Source of the DNA: DATGJX01 sp035279385
GTDB lineage: Bacteria; Vulcanimicrobiota; Vulcanimicrobiia; Vulcanimicrobiales; Vulcanimicrobiaceae
Assembly: GCA_035279385.1 (NCBI GenBank)
Contig: DATEHZ010000026.1
Coordinates: forward strand, 1 to 19,817
Length of the DNA stretch: 19,817 nt
Direction: 5' to 3'
Below the pieces are notes generated by a model. That model made no database searches. It was not told the origin of the DNA and saw only the letters and a program-made list of their open reading frames with translations. This document shows positions 13,382 through 19,817 of the stretch, piece by piece. The stretch's first letter is position 1. Each line of letters starts with the position of its first letter. The position numbers and the translations under genes are program-made.

Positions 13382-13392
13382 TGTGCGAAAGA

Positions 13393-13995
13393 CTACGGGT
13401 GCAGCTGGGGATGTTCCTGCGTTAGGCGCGCGGCGTATGAAGCCGGCAGGTTCTCCAAGATCGCGCCGACGGCGTCCGGCGACATGAGCGCGAAGATGCG
13501 CGCCACATAGTCCTGCGGGAGTTTTTGGACGATCTTCGCGGCGGCTTCCGAGTCCATGGCGGACCACACCGCGGCCGTACGTCGCATATCCGGCGTGGCC
13601 TGCGCGCTTAGATCGGCTGCGGGCGGAGCACTGGCCTGCACCGGCGGCGCGGCGGGTTTCGCGGCGCCGGCGAGCGCGGCTTGCTGCTGCGCGTCGTTCA
13701 CTTGCGTCTGCAATTGCGAGACTTGCTTGTCGCGATTGGTGACGTCCGAACGCGCTTGCTGTAATTGTTTCTGCAGGTCCGCAATTTGCGCGCTTTGCGT
13801 AGAAATCGTGCGGCTTTGCGCGAGCGAATCAAACGGCGCTGCGATCGGTTTCCAAACCGGTGCCAGCGGGCCGGTCGCAATCCAATTGCGCGACGGCGCC
13901 CACGAAAACGCGCCGGCCAGCAGTGCGATGAGGGCGGTGAAGATCAGCACGCGCTTCCACGGAAACGGTTTTCTGCGTTGTCTCGTAACGATCAT
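13393..13995 (-). CDS. motE: MotE/YlxF-type flagellar protein
   Basis: This 200-residue protein lies between fliJ and (beyond the trp block) fliK, the place of ylxF in Bacillus. A basic N terminus precedes one membrane helix (about residues 16-34). A coiled coil follows (about 62-105, rich in Gln, Ser and Leu), then an Ala/Pro linker. A C-terminal MgtE-N-like repeat lies at about 140-197 (MDSEAAAKIVQKLP, then ARIFALMSPDAVGAILENLP). This is the layout of MotE, proposed in other bacteria to be a chaperone or partner of the stator or FliG region. The ATG overlaps the fliJ stop (ATGA). The symbol is by family resemblance. Confidence 0.8.
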   Translation of the reverse strand: MIVTRQRRKPFPWKRVLIFTALIALLAGAFSWAPSRNWIATGPLAPVWKPIAAPFDSLAQSRTISTQSAQIADLQKQLQQARSDVTNRDKQVSQLQTQVNDAQQQAALAGAAKPAAPPVQASAPPAADLSAQATPDMRRTAAVWSAMDSEAAAKIVQKLPQDYVARIFALMSPDAVGAILENLPASYAARLTQEHPQLHP

Positions 13996-14435
13996 GATAG
14001 CGACCTATCGTGGCGGCGGTTGTTCGTGTCGTCCAAATCCTTTTGCTCTTGCGCCGCCTGGAGCGCCCGGTACTCTTCCAAGCGGCGATCCTTGAGTTTC
14101 TCGATAACTTTGCGATCTTTGCTCGCGTCCACGAGATCCGCGCGCGCGCGGCCGACCGCAGCGCGGCGCTGGTAGATGATTCCGTGCTGCATGGTCATGC
14201 AGCGGTCCAGATACTCCAGATGCGCGTAATGCCAGCGCAATTCTTCGGTCGAGAGTGTGGCGTGATCTTCGCGCAGCGCGCTCGAGTAGCGTTTGAACTC
14301 GCCGTTCAGCCGCGCCAATTCATCTTCCGCCGCCTGCAACTCGCGCCGGCGTTCGGACAAAACCTGCTGCTTCTCGTCCTCGATGCGCTCGCGGTGATCG
14401 AGCACGGGTTCGAGCGCGAATTTGAACTTGGCCAT
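13992..14435 (-). CDS. fliJ: Flagellar export chaperone FliJ
   Basis: This 147-residue, highly charged, almost entirely helical coiled-coil protein starts MAKFKFALEPVLDHRERIED, which matches the FliJ family opening. FliJ is the soluble stalk protein that links the FliI ATPase ring to the FlhA export gate. The length is typical. The ATG overlaps the fliI stop (TAATG) and its own stop overlaps the next gene (ATGA), so the three genes are translationally coupled. Confidence 0.93.
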   Translation of the reverse strand: MAKFKFALEPVLDHRERIEDEKQQVLSERRRELQAAEDELARLNGEFKRYSSALREDHATLSTEELRWHYAHLEYLDRCMTMQHGIIYQRRAAVGRARADLVDASKDRKVIEKLKDRRLEEYRALQAAQEQKDLDDTNNRRHDRSLS

Positions 14436-15757
14436 TACGCGACGCTCATCAGTTGGGCGATGGTTTCTTCGAACCCGGCCGTTTCATAGATCCCTTGGCG
14501 CAGGAAGTGCCGGATCGCTTCGATTTTCGAGAGCGCGAGATCGACGCGCGGATTGCTGCCCGGAACGTAGGCGCCGATGTTGATGAGATCTTCTGCGTCG
14601 CGATAGGTCGCCAGCACGTCGCGCAGTGCCGATGCGGCGGAGTAGTGGTTCTGATCGACGACGTCCGGCATGACGCGGCTCACGCTGCCCAGCACGTCGA
14701 TGGCCGGATACTGGTTTGCAGCAGCGAGTTTGCGCGAGAGCACGATATGGCCGTCCAGAATCGAGCGAACGGCATCGGCGACGGGCTCGTTCATGTCGTC
14801 GCCGTCGACGAGCACCGAGTACAGACCGGTAATGGTGCCCGTCTGCGAGGTGCCCGCCCGCTCGAGCAGTTTCGGAAGCAGCGCAAAGACGGACGGCGTG
14901 TAGCCGCGCGTCGTCGTGGGCTCGCCGATGGCCAGACCCACCTCGCGCTGTGCCATCGCAAAACGCGTCACGCTGTCCATCATGAGCATCACGTCCAGGC
15001 CTTGATCGCGAAAGTACTCGGCGATCGTCGTTGCGACGAACGCCGCTTTGATGCGCACGAGCGCCGGCTGATCGCTGGTCGACACGACGACGACGCTTCG
15101 CCGCAGGCCTTCGTCGCCGAGATCCCGCTCGATGAAGTCGCGCACTTCCTTGCCGCGCTCGCCGATGAGCGCGATGACGTTGACGTCGGCGGCGGTGTTG
15201 CGCGCGATCATGCCGAGAATCGTGGACTTTCCGACGCCGCTTCCCGCGAAGATGCCGACGCGCTGGCCTTTGCCGCACGTGAGCAAACCGTCGATGGCGC
15301 GAATGCCGAGCGAGAGCGGCTGCGTGATGCGGCGGCGCGAGAGCGCGTCCGGCGGCGAGGCGATGATCTGCGCGCGCTTCTCGCCGAAGATGCGTCCCTT
15401 GCCGTCCATCGGATGGCCCAAGCCGTCGAGCACGCGGCCGAGCAGTTGATCCGTGACGGCGATCTCGAGCGGCTTGCCCAGACTCACGACCTCCGAACCT
15501 GCGCCGATGCCCATGAGATCGCCCAGCGGCATGATGAGCACTTTGTTGTCGCGGAAACCCACGACTTCGGCCAGCACCGGTTCGGCGGTGCGCTTGTACT
15601 GAATGTGGCACGTCTCGCCGATCGCCATGTTCGGCCCCAGGCTTTCGATGACCACGCCGATCACTTGGCGCACCTTGCCGTTCTGACGAACCAGGTCGAC
15701 CGATTCGATCAAGCCGATGTACTTGTCGGCCGAGAAGACGGGCAGATCGACGGACAT
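14435..15757 (-). CDS. fliI: Flagellum-specific export ATPase FliI
   Basis: This 440-residue hexameric ATPase powers substrate unfolding for the flagellar type III export apparatus. Walker A is AGSGVGKST (residues 171-179). The F1-like ALIGERGKEVRDFI block is near 196-209, and Walker B is DVMLMMDSVTRFA with Asp261. The C-terminal GAYVPGSNPRVDLALSKI is typical of FliI rather than an F-type beta subunit. The length equals the family norm. It starts 4 nt after the fliH stop. Confidence 0.98.
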   Translation of the reverse strand: MSVDLPVFSADKYIGLIESVDLVRQNGKVRQVIGVVIESLGPNMAIGETCHIQYKRTAEPVLAEVVGFRDNKVLIMPLGDLMGIGAGSEVVSLGKPLEIAVTDQLLGRVLDGLGHPMDGKGRIFGEKRAQIIASPPDALSRRRITQPLSLGIRAIDGLLTCGKGQRVGIFAGSGVGKSTILGMIARNTAADVNVIALIGERGKEVRDFIERDLGDEGLRRSVVVVSTSDQPALVRIKAAFVATTIAEYFRDQGLDVMLMMDSVTRFAMAQREVGLAIGEPTTTRGYTPSVFALLPKLLERAGTSQTGTITGLYSVLVDGDDMNEPVADAVRSILDGHIVLSRKLAAANQYPAIDVLGSVSRVMPDVVDQNHYSAASALRDVLATYRDAEDLINIGAYVPGSNPRVDLALSKIEAIRHFLRQGIYETAGFEETIAQLMSVA

Positions 15758-15761
15758 GGAA

Positions 15762-16601
15762 TCAGCTCGCTTGCGCGGGCGGATTGATGATTGCGGGCTC
15801 GCTCGACTCGCTCACCGAGATCGGATCCTCGACCGCGAGCAGCCGCCGGACCTCACGCAATTGGGTCGAAATTTTTGCGTCGATGGTTCCGGCGTCGGTT
15901 TCGATGACGACGCCGCCGCGATCCACGCGCTGATCTTCGATGACGCGCATGTTGTCGATGTCGTTCATCGCCATCAGTTTGTCGCGGTGCGCACGCATCG
16001 TCTCGATGTCCGCCGGATTGACGCGAACCGTCACCGTTTCGCGGTTGACCAGGCGCGTTATGGCCGCACGTGCCATTTCGAGAACCGCATGCTGATCCAG
16101 CGCCACGTGCTGGTTCAGAATCCGCTGCGCGACGGCGACCGAGAGACGGACGATCTCCGGTTCGGCCGATTCGATAATCTTGTGGCGCTCGACGCGAGCC
16201 ATCTCCACCAGGCCGCGCATGGTTTCGAGCATTTCGTCCATCTCGGCTTGCGCGGCTGCGCGGCCGTCCCCGACGCCCTGCTCGAAGCCTTTCGCGCGCG
16301 CGTCGCCTTCGATATCGCCCGCGCGGCGCTGCGCGTCGTCGACCAGCGCGAGTGCGCGTTCCTGCGCTCCGCGGATCAGCTCTTGCGCATCGGCCGTCGC
16401 GTCCTCGATCAGTTTGCTCGCCTCGGCGCGCGCCGCATCGATGACGTCGGTTGCCGGAACGGCCGGCTCCGGCGCAGCCATCTCGCCGAAGATCGGATCG
16501 TCGAAGTCGATAACGGGCTGCGGCCGCGCGGCCGCAATGGCCGGCGGCTTGACCTGATACGTCTTCTGGGCGATCTGCGCGCCTTTGACGATCCTGCCCA
16601 T
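15762..16601 (-). CDS. fliH: Flagellar assembly protein FliH
   Basis: This 279-residue protein is the FliI-binding stator-like regulator of the export ATPase. A low-complexity N-terminal part (residues 1-55) is followed by a long Ala/Glu/Arg coiled coil. This contains the RxxGFEQGVGDGRAAA region (about 105-118), similar to the GxxxG repeats of FliH. The C-terminal FliH/SctL domain runs from EPEIVRLSVAVAQRILNQHV to GTIDAKISTQLREVRRLL. I choose ATG 16601 (MGRIVKGAQI). A longer frame to 16655 would read through repeat element copy 3. No clear ribosome site is visible; the 3' end of the element directly precedes the start. Confidence 0.93.
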   Translation of the reverse strand: MGRIVKGAQIAQKTYQVKPPAIAAARPQPVIDFDDPIFGEMAAPEPAVPATDVIDAARAEASKLIEDATADAQELIRGAQERALALVDDAQRRAGDIEGDARAKGFEQGVGDGRAAAQAEMDEMLETMRGLVEMARVERHKIIESAEPEIVRLSVAVAQRILNQHVALDQHAVLEMARAAITRLVNRETVTVRVNPADIETMRAHRDKLMAMNDIDNMRVIEDQRVDRGGVVIETDAGTIDAKISTQLREVRRLLAVEDPISVSESSEPAIINPPAQAS

Positions 16602-16607
16602 TTTAAC

Positions 16608-16711
16608 GGCGCTGCGGCCTAGCCTCCGCGCCCCCCACGCTACAGCGTGGGGCACCCAAATCCTCAGGGCGCCTCAATATCGCGGCAACGTAAACTCTCC
16701 CCGAGGGCGCC
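16608..16711 (-). repeat. Structured intergenic element, copy 3 (fliG-fliH)
   Basis: On the minus strand it starts 3 nt after the fliG stop with GGCGCCCTCGGGGAG. It continues through GGCGCCC, the main hairpin CCCCACGC-TGTA-GCGTGGGG, GGCGCGGAGGCTAGGCCGC and AGCGCC, ending 6 nt before the fliH ATG. The main stem is two pairs longer than in copy 1, yet fully complementary. The ends (CGGCGC and GCGCCG) can close an outer stem. Confidence 0.8.
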
Positions 16712-16714
16712 GGT

Positions 16715-17797
16715 TTAAACAAGCTTCTCGTCCTTCGCGCCGCGCGCGATGATGATTTGACCGTTCTCTTCGAGCGTACGAATGACGTCGACGATCGACT
16801 GCTGCGCCTTGCCGACCTCGCGCATGCGAACCGGACCGAGCAAATCGATGTCTTCCCGCAGCGTTTGACCCGCGCGCGAGGACATGTTCTTGTAGACGCG
16901 CCCGAGCAGTTCTTCGTTTGCCGTCTTGAGTGCGAGCGCGAGATCCTTGCCGTCGACTTCCTTGAGAATCCGCTGAATCGAGCGGTCGTCGAGATTGACG
17001 ATGTCCTCGAAGACGAACAGCAGGTTCTTGACCTCGGTGGCGAGCTCCGGATCGCGTTTGGCCAAACCTTCCAGAATGTTCTTTTCCGTCTCGCGGTCGA
17101 CGAAGCCCATGACGTTCGCAAGCGATTGCACGCCGCCGGCTTTCGCGAAATCCGCGCCGCTGACCAGCAGACGCCGGCCGAGCAATTCGTCGAGCTGCTC
17201 GAGCACTTCCGGCGCGGTTTTCTGCAGAATTGCGATGCGCATCGCAACTTCGGACTGCAATTCCGGCGGCAGCGCGGAGAGCACGGCGCCGGCTTGATCC
17301 GCCGCCATGTAGACCAGAATCAGCGCGATCGTCTGCGGGTGTTCGTCCTGAATGAACTGCAGCAGCTGGGCGGGCTCGGTCTTCTTGATCAGTTCGAGCG
17401 GATTGCCGTGCTTGAGCGCCGCGAACAGACGGTTGGTCATGTCGTCGGCTTGCCCGGCGCCGAACGAGCGCTCCAGGATCTCCTTGGCGTACTCGATGCC
17501 GCCTTCGTTGATATACTTGAGCGCGATCGCGCGCTGATACGCTTCGGTGATGACCGAGTCGCGCTTCTCGAGCGGAACGGTGGAGATCTTCGCGATCTCC
17601 AGAACGATGCGCTCGACCTCGTCCTGCCGCAAGAACTTGAAGATCGTCGCCGAGAGTTCGAGTCCCAAGGTGATGATCAGGATCGCGGCTTTCTCCGGAC
17701 CTGAAACCTCAACCGTAGGGAACTCTACGCTAAGCGAAGGACCGATATCGCCAAGCTCTGCGGGAACGTCGCTCAAATTAACGATAGGTGATTCCAT
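16715..17797 (-). CDS. fliG: Flagellar motor switch protein FliG
   Basis: This 360-residue rotor protein couples the C-ring to FliF and contacts MotA. The N-terminal domain starts at GPEKAAILIITLGLELS (33-49), after an unusual extra 30 residues rich in acidic and Pro/Ser residues. The middle domain has the EHPQT motif (152-156). The C-terminal domain contains FEDIVNLDDRSIQRILKEVD, YKNMSSRAGQTLREDI and GPVRMREVGKAQQSIV, the torque-generating charged helix region. The ATG at 17797 has GGAG 10 nt upstream, contributed by repeat element copy 4. Confidence 0.97.
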   Translation of the reverse strand: MESPIVNLSDVPAELGDIGPSLSVEFPTVEVSGPEKAAILIITLGLELSATIFKFLRQDEVERIVLEIAKISTVPLEKRDSVITEAYQRAIALKYINEGGIEYAKEILERSFGAGQADDMTNRLFAALKHGNPLELIKKTEPAQLLQFIQDEHPQTIALILVYMAADQAGAVLSALPPELQSEVAMRIAILQKTAPEVLEQLDELLGRRLLVSGADFAKAGGVQSLANVMGFVDRETEKNILEGLAKRDPELATEVKNLLFVFEDIVNLDDRSIQRILKEVDGKDLALALKTANEELLGRVYKNMSSRAGQTLREDIDLLGPVRMREVGKAQQSIVDVIRTLEENGQIIIARGAKDEKLV

Positions 17798-17803
17798 TTA
17801 ACA

Positions 17804-17925
17804 GGCGCTCCGCTCTGCGCAGCCTGTCCTGAGCCAGGTCGAAGGGCGCCCCCCAGCTGCGCTGGGGCCCCCGAATTCGGGCGCCTGACAACTGGTAGCT
17901 ACCATGGACTCTCCCCGTGGGCGCT
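17804..17925 (-). repeat. Structured intergenic element, copy 4 (fliF-fliG)
   Basis: The minus strand has ACGGGGAG, a perfect TGGTAGCTACCA inverted repeat, GGCGCC, CCCGAATTCGGG, the main hairpin CCCCAGC-GCA-GCTGGGG, GGCGCC and a terminal GGAGCGCC. The usual AGGCTAGGCC tail is replaced by a segment (17824-17846) matching the dispersed TCCTGAGC...GTCGAAGG repeat. This copy is therefore a chimera of the two repeat families. It lies 6 nt before the fliG ATG. Confidence 0.78.
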
Positions 17926-17937
17926 TGACACCTGCGA

Positions 17938-19593
17938 TCATTCCGCCAACCAGAGTTTTACGAGCTTCGCGATGCTGTCGGGGTTTTCTTGAGCGACGGT
18001 CGTTACGTATTCGACCATCTGTTCGCGGGTGAGATCCGCTGCCGAACGGATCGGCGCGGCGATGCCGGGCGCACCGTCGAGCATCGGATGCTCTTCGAAC
18101 GGCGGCAACTCTTCTGCGAGCGTCGAGTCGAACGAGGGCAGTTCCATCGCCGGTTTGAAAGAGCGGCGGCCCCGCGCGCGCATCGCGAGCATGCCGAGCG
18201 CGCCCAGCGCACCGAGCGCGAGAATCGCGATCACGGCGCCGAGCGGAACGCCGAGCATGGTGCCCGGAGCCTGCGTTACGACGACGCCCGGCTCGGTTGC
18301 GACCGACGGGTTGAACGGAATCGATTCGACGGAGACTTGATCGCCGCTGGAGAGATTGAGGCCCGCTGCGGCAACGACGAGATTCTGAATCTGGCTGCGC
18401 ATCGCCGGCGTAATTTGGTACGGCTGCGCCGGCGTTTTACTCGCGCCACCGGACGTTGCCGCGGGAATCGCGCTGTTGAGAACGACGGCGACGCTCGTCG
18501 AGAGGACTTTGCCCGGCGCGTCGATGTGCTTGATGTTCGACTCGGAGATGTCGTAGTTCGTCGTCGTTTCAGACTTGCTGTACTTTCCGCCCGGCGTCTG
18601 CTGCTGGCCCTGATACGTCGGGATGTTGCTGGTCGTTCCGGGAACACCGGACGCACGCGCCGCCGCTTGCGCGCCGTTGTACGACTCGCGCTTGGACTGC
18701 GATGAAAGCACGGTGCCCTGCGGCGCGTAGGTCTTGGTCTCCGTCGAGTTCGCGTCGAAATTCATTCTCGTCGAGACGCGCGCGACCGCGTGGCGCGGGC
18801 CGAGCGTTTGATCGAGCATGGATTGCACGCTGGACTGCACCGTCGCTTCATAGCGCTGTTTGGCGGCGAGCTGCTCCTGCGTGAGGTTGAGCGGGTCGGG
18901 TTCGCTGCCGTTCGCCCCCTGCGGCGGCAGCAGCACTTGGCCGTCTTGATTGACGATGGTGACGTTTTCGGGTTTGAGACCTTCGACGGCGTGCGAGACG
19001 AGCATGGTGATGCCTTGAACCTGCTGCGGCGAGAGCTGCATGCCGGGCTTCGTCGTCACCGCGACCGAAGCGGTCGTCGGATTTTGCGTCGTGCTGTAAA
19101 GCGTTTGGTCGGGAGCGGCGATCTGCACGCGCGCGCCGTCCACCGGATCAAGGCCCGATATCGTGCGCTCGAGTTCGCCTTCGATGGCGCGCGTCTTGTC
19201 GATCTTCTCCTCGAATTCGGTCATGCCGAAGTTCGTGCGATCGAAGAGTTCGTATCCCGTCGAGTTGCCTTTGATGACGTTCGCGCCCGCGATTGCGACG
19301 CGCTCGTCGGAAAGGTTCTGCGCGGGGACGAGCACGGTTTTGCCGTCCGCGGAAAGTTGATAGGGGACTTTGTCGTCCTTGAGATGCTGCGTGACGTTCG
19401 CGGCGTCGCTTGCGGAGAGATTCGAGAAGAGCGGTTCGTATTGCGGACGATTGAACGCGTAGAGCCCGCCCATCAGGACGAGCGCGAGCGCCACAACGGA
19501 AAAAGCGCCGACGGCGAGATTGCGGTTCGGCCCCTCCCACAATGCTCGAATCCGGCCGGCGAGATCGTTCCACATCACCGAGACGCGATCCAA
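17938..19593 (-). CDS. fliF: Flagellar MS-ring protein FliF
   Basis: This protein of about 551 residues forms the MS-ring, the base for switch and export gate assembly. An N-terminal membrane helix (about 28-46 of this version) is followed by the ring-building motif region FNRPQYEPLFSNLSASDAAN. The block FGMTEFEEKIDKTRAIEGEL and the signature GVPGTTSNIPTYQ come next. A second membrane helix (APGTMLGVPLGAVIAILALG) and the acidic C-terminal FliG-binding tail (VTTVAQENPDSIAKLVKLWL) end the chain. I favour TTG 19593 because AGGTGA lies about 5 nt upstream. ATG 19575 is a good alternative, and 19659 is less likely. It is the first gene of the cluster. Confidence 0.96.
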   Translation of the reverse strand: MDRVSVMWNDLAGRIRALWEGPNRNLAVGAFSVVALALVLMGGLYAFNRPQYEPLFSNLSASDAANVTQHLKDDKVPYQLSADGKTVLVPAQNLSDERVAIAGANVIKGNSTGYELFDRTNFGMTEFEEKIDKTRAIEGELERTISGLDPVDGARVQIAAPDQTLYSTTQNPTTASVAVTTKPGMQLSPQQVQGITMLVSHAVEGLKPENVTIVNQDGQVLLPPQGANGSEPDPLNLTQEQLAAKQRYEATVQSSVQSMLDQTLGPRHAVARVSTRMNFDANSTETKTYAPQGTVLSSQSKRESYNGAQAAARASGVPGTTSNIPTYQGQQQTPGGKYSKSETTTNYDISESNIKHIDAPGKVLSTSVAVVLNSAIPAATSGGASKTPAQPYQITPAMRSQIQNLVVAAAGLNLSSGDQVSVESIPFNPSVATEPGVVVTQAPGTMLGVPLGAVIAILALGALGALGMLAMRARGRRSFKPAMELPSFDSTLAEELPPFEEHPMLDGAPGIAAPIRSAADLTREQMVEYVTTVAQENPDSIAKLVKLWLAE

Positions 19594-19708
19594 AACGTCA
19601 CCTAACCCAAAGTGCGGCCGACCGTGGCCTGCTCGTCGGACGTCCGTGCCCGACAGCATTCGATGTCCCCAAAGGCGAGCGCAAGCCCCGGCGGACCACT
19701 AACCTGTA

Positions 19709-19735
19709 GTATCGGACGTTATCCACAGCGCTTTA
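19709..19735 (-). promoter_or_regulatory. Sigma-28-like promoter upstream of fliF
   Basis: On the minus strand TAAA (19735-19732) is followed by exactly 15 nt and TCCGATAC (19716-19709). The sigma-28 (FliA/SigD) consensus is TAAA-N15-GCCGATAA, so the -35 is perfect and the -10 matches six of eight. Transcription would start near 19701, about 108 nt before fliF. No better sigma-70 site was seen in 19594-19817. The rest of that stretch shows no gene. Confidence 0.55.
19719..19727 (+). promoter_or_regulatory. DnaA-box sequence inside the fliF promoter spacer
   Basis: TTATCCACA on the plus strand is a perfect match to the DnaA-box consensus and lies between the proposed -35 and -10 boxes. Only one box is visible, so it is not a replication origin. 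It could be chance or a DnaA-linked control of flagellar transcription. Confidence 0.35.
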
Positions 19736-19817
19736 CGCCCGGCTTTGGTACTGAGAGAAACTTAACCGTGCTCACACCGCGAGCTCCGAGCGCTCGGGTC
19801 CGACAGAGACGCACTCG

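Noticed and set aside
14453..15787. Long plus-strand open frame opposite fliI (and many others opposite the minus-strand genes)
   Set aside because: These are high-GC antisense shadows, rich in Arg, Asp and His, with no recognisable family and complete overlap with clear flagellar genes.
16602..16655. N-terminal extension of fliH
   Set aside because: It reads through repeat element copy 3, while the ATG at 16601 gives the usual FliH start.

Overview
The window is one long, minus-strand flagellar gene cluster from a high-GC bacterium. Read in the direction of transcription (high to low coordinates) the order is fliF, fliG, fliH, fliI, fliJ, a motE/ylxF-type gene, [trpE, trpG, aroF], fliK, flgD, a TIGR02530-type flagellar operon gene, flgE, flbD, motA, motB, fliM, a fliN/fliY-type gene, fliO, fliP, fliQ and fliR. 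Apart from the bracketed genes this is the order known from Firmicutes and other deep lineages (fliFGHIJ-ylxF-fliK-flgD-flgE-flbD-motAB-fliM-fliY-fliOPQR). GTG and TTG starts, purine-rich ribosome sites before some genes and dispersed intergenic repeats of the 'TCATCCTGAGC..GTCGAAGG' kind fit an uncultured diderm lineage such as Eremiobacterota (WPS-2). That placement is a guess; no marker gene in the window settles it.

The unexpected part is at 10404-13381. Three genes for the entry to aromatic and tryptophan synthesis (anthranilate synthase TrpE and TrpG, and a type I-beta DAHP synthase) sit between motE and fliK. Two very short genes, found by reading the sequence, change how this block is understood. 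Each encodes a leader peptide with consecutive Trp codons: WW at 13331-13381 before trpE, and WWW at 11316-11378 between trpG and aroF. Each is followed by a GC-rich hairpin with a T tract. In both, a CCGGTGA(G) segment 18-19 nt past the last Trp codon can pair with the loop and right arm of the hairpin. This is the classical layout of trp transcription attenuation, present twice with the same geometry. The upstream leader also shows that the longer trpE start (GTG GTG at 13361) is an out-of-frame reading of the leader's TGG TGG codons; trpE more likely starts at 13268. No promoter is visible between aroF and fliK. If transcription runs through, these Trp-sensing terminators would also control everything from fliK to fliR.

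Four intergenic gaps (upstream of fliG, fliH, fliK and fliQ) carry copies of one ~95-122 nt element. All copies lie in the sense orientation just before the start codon. Their main hairpin is kept by compensatory changes, which suggests a conserved structured RNA or DNA element I do not recognise. Other regulatory signals are a sigma-28-like promoter upstream of fliF whose spacer contains a perfect DnaA-box sequence, a weaker sigma-28-like -10 box with a strong hairpin upstream of motA, and a cluster of hairpins between flgE and flbD.

Together the flagellar genes encode the MS-ring (FliF), switch (FliG, FliM, FliN/Y), export gate (FliO, FliP, FliQ, FliR), export ATPase complex (FliH, FliI, FliJ), hook and its assembly and length control (FlgD, FlgE, FliK), and stator (MotA, MotB, MotE-like). 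FliL is missing from its usual place between motB and fliM. FlhA, FlhB and the rod genes are not in the window.
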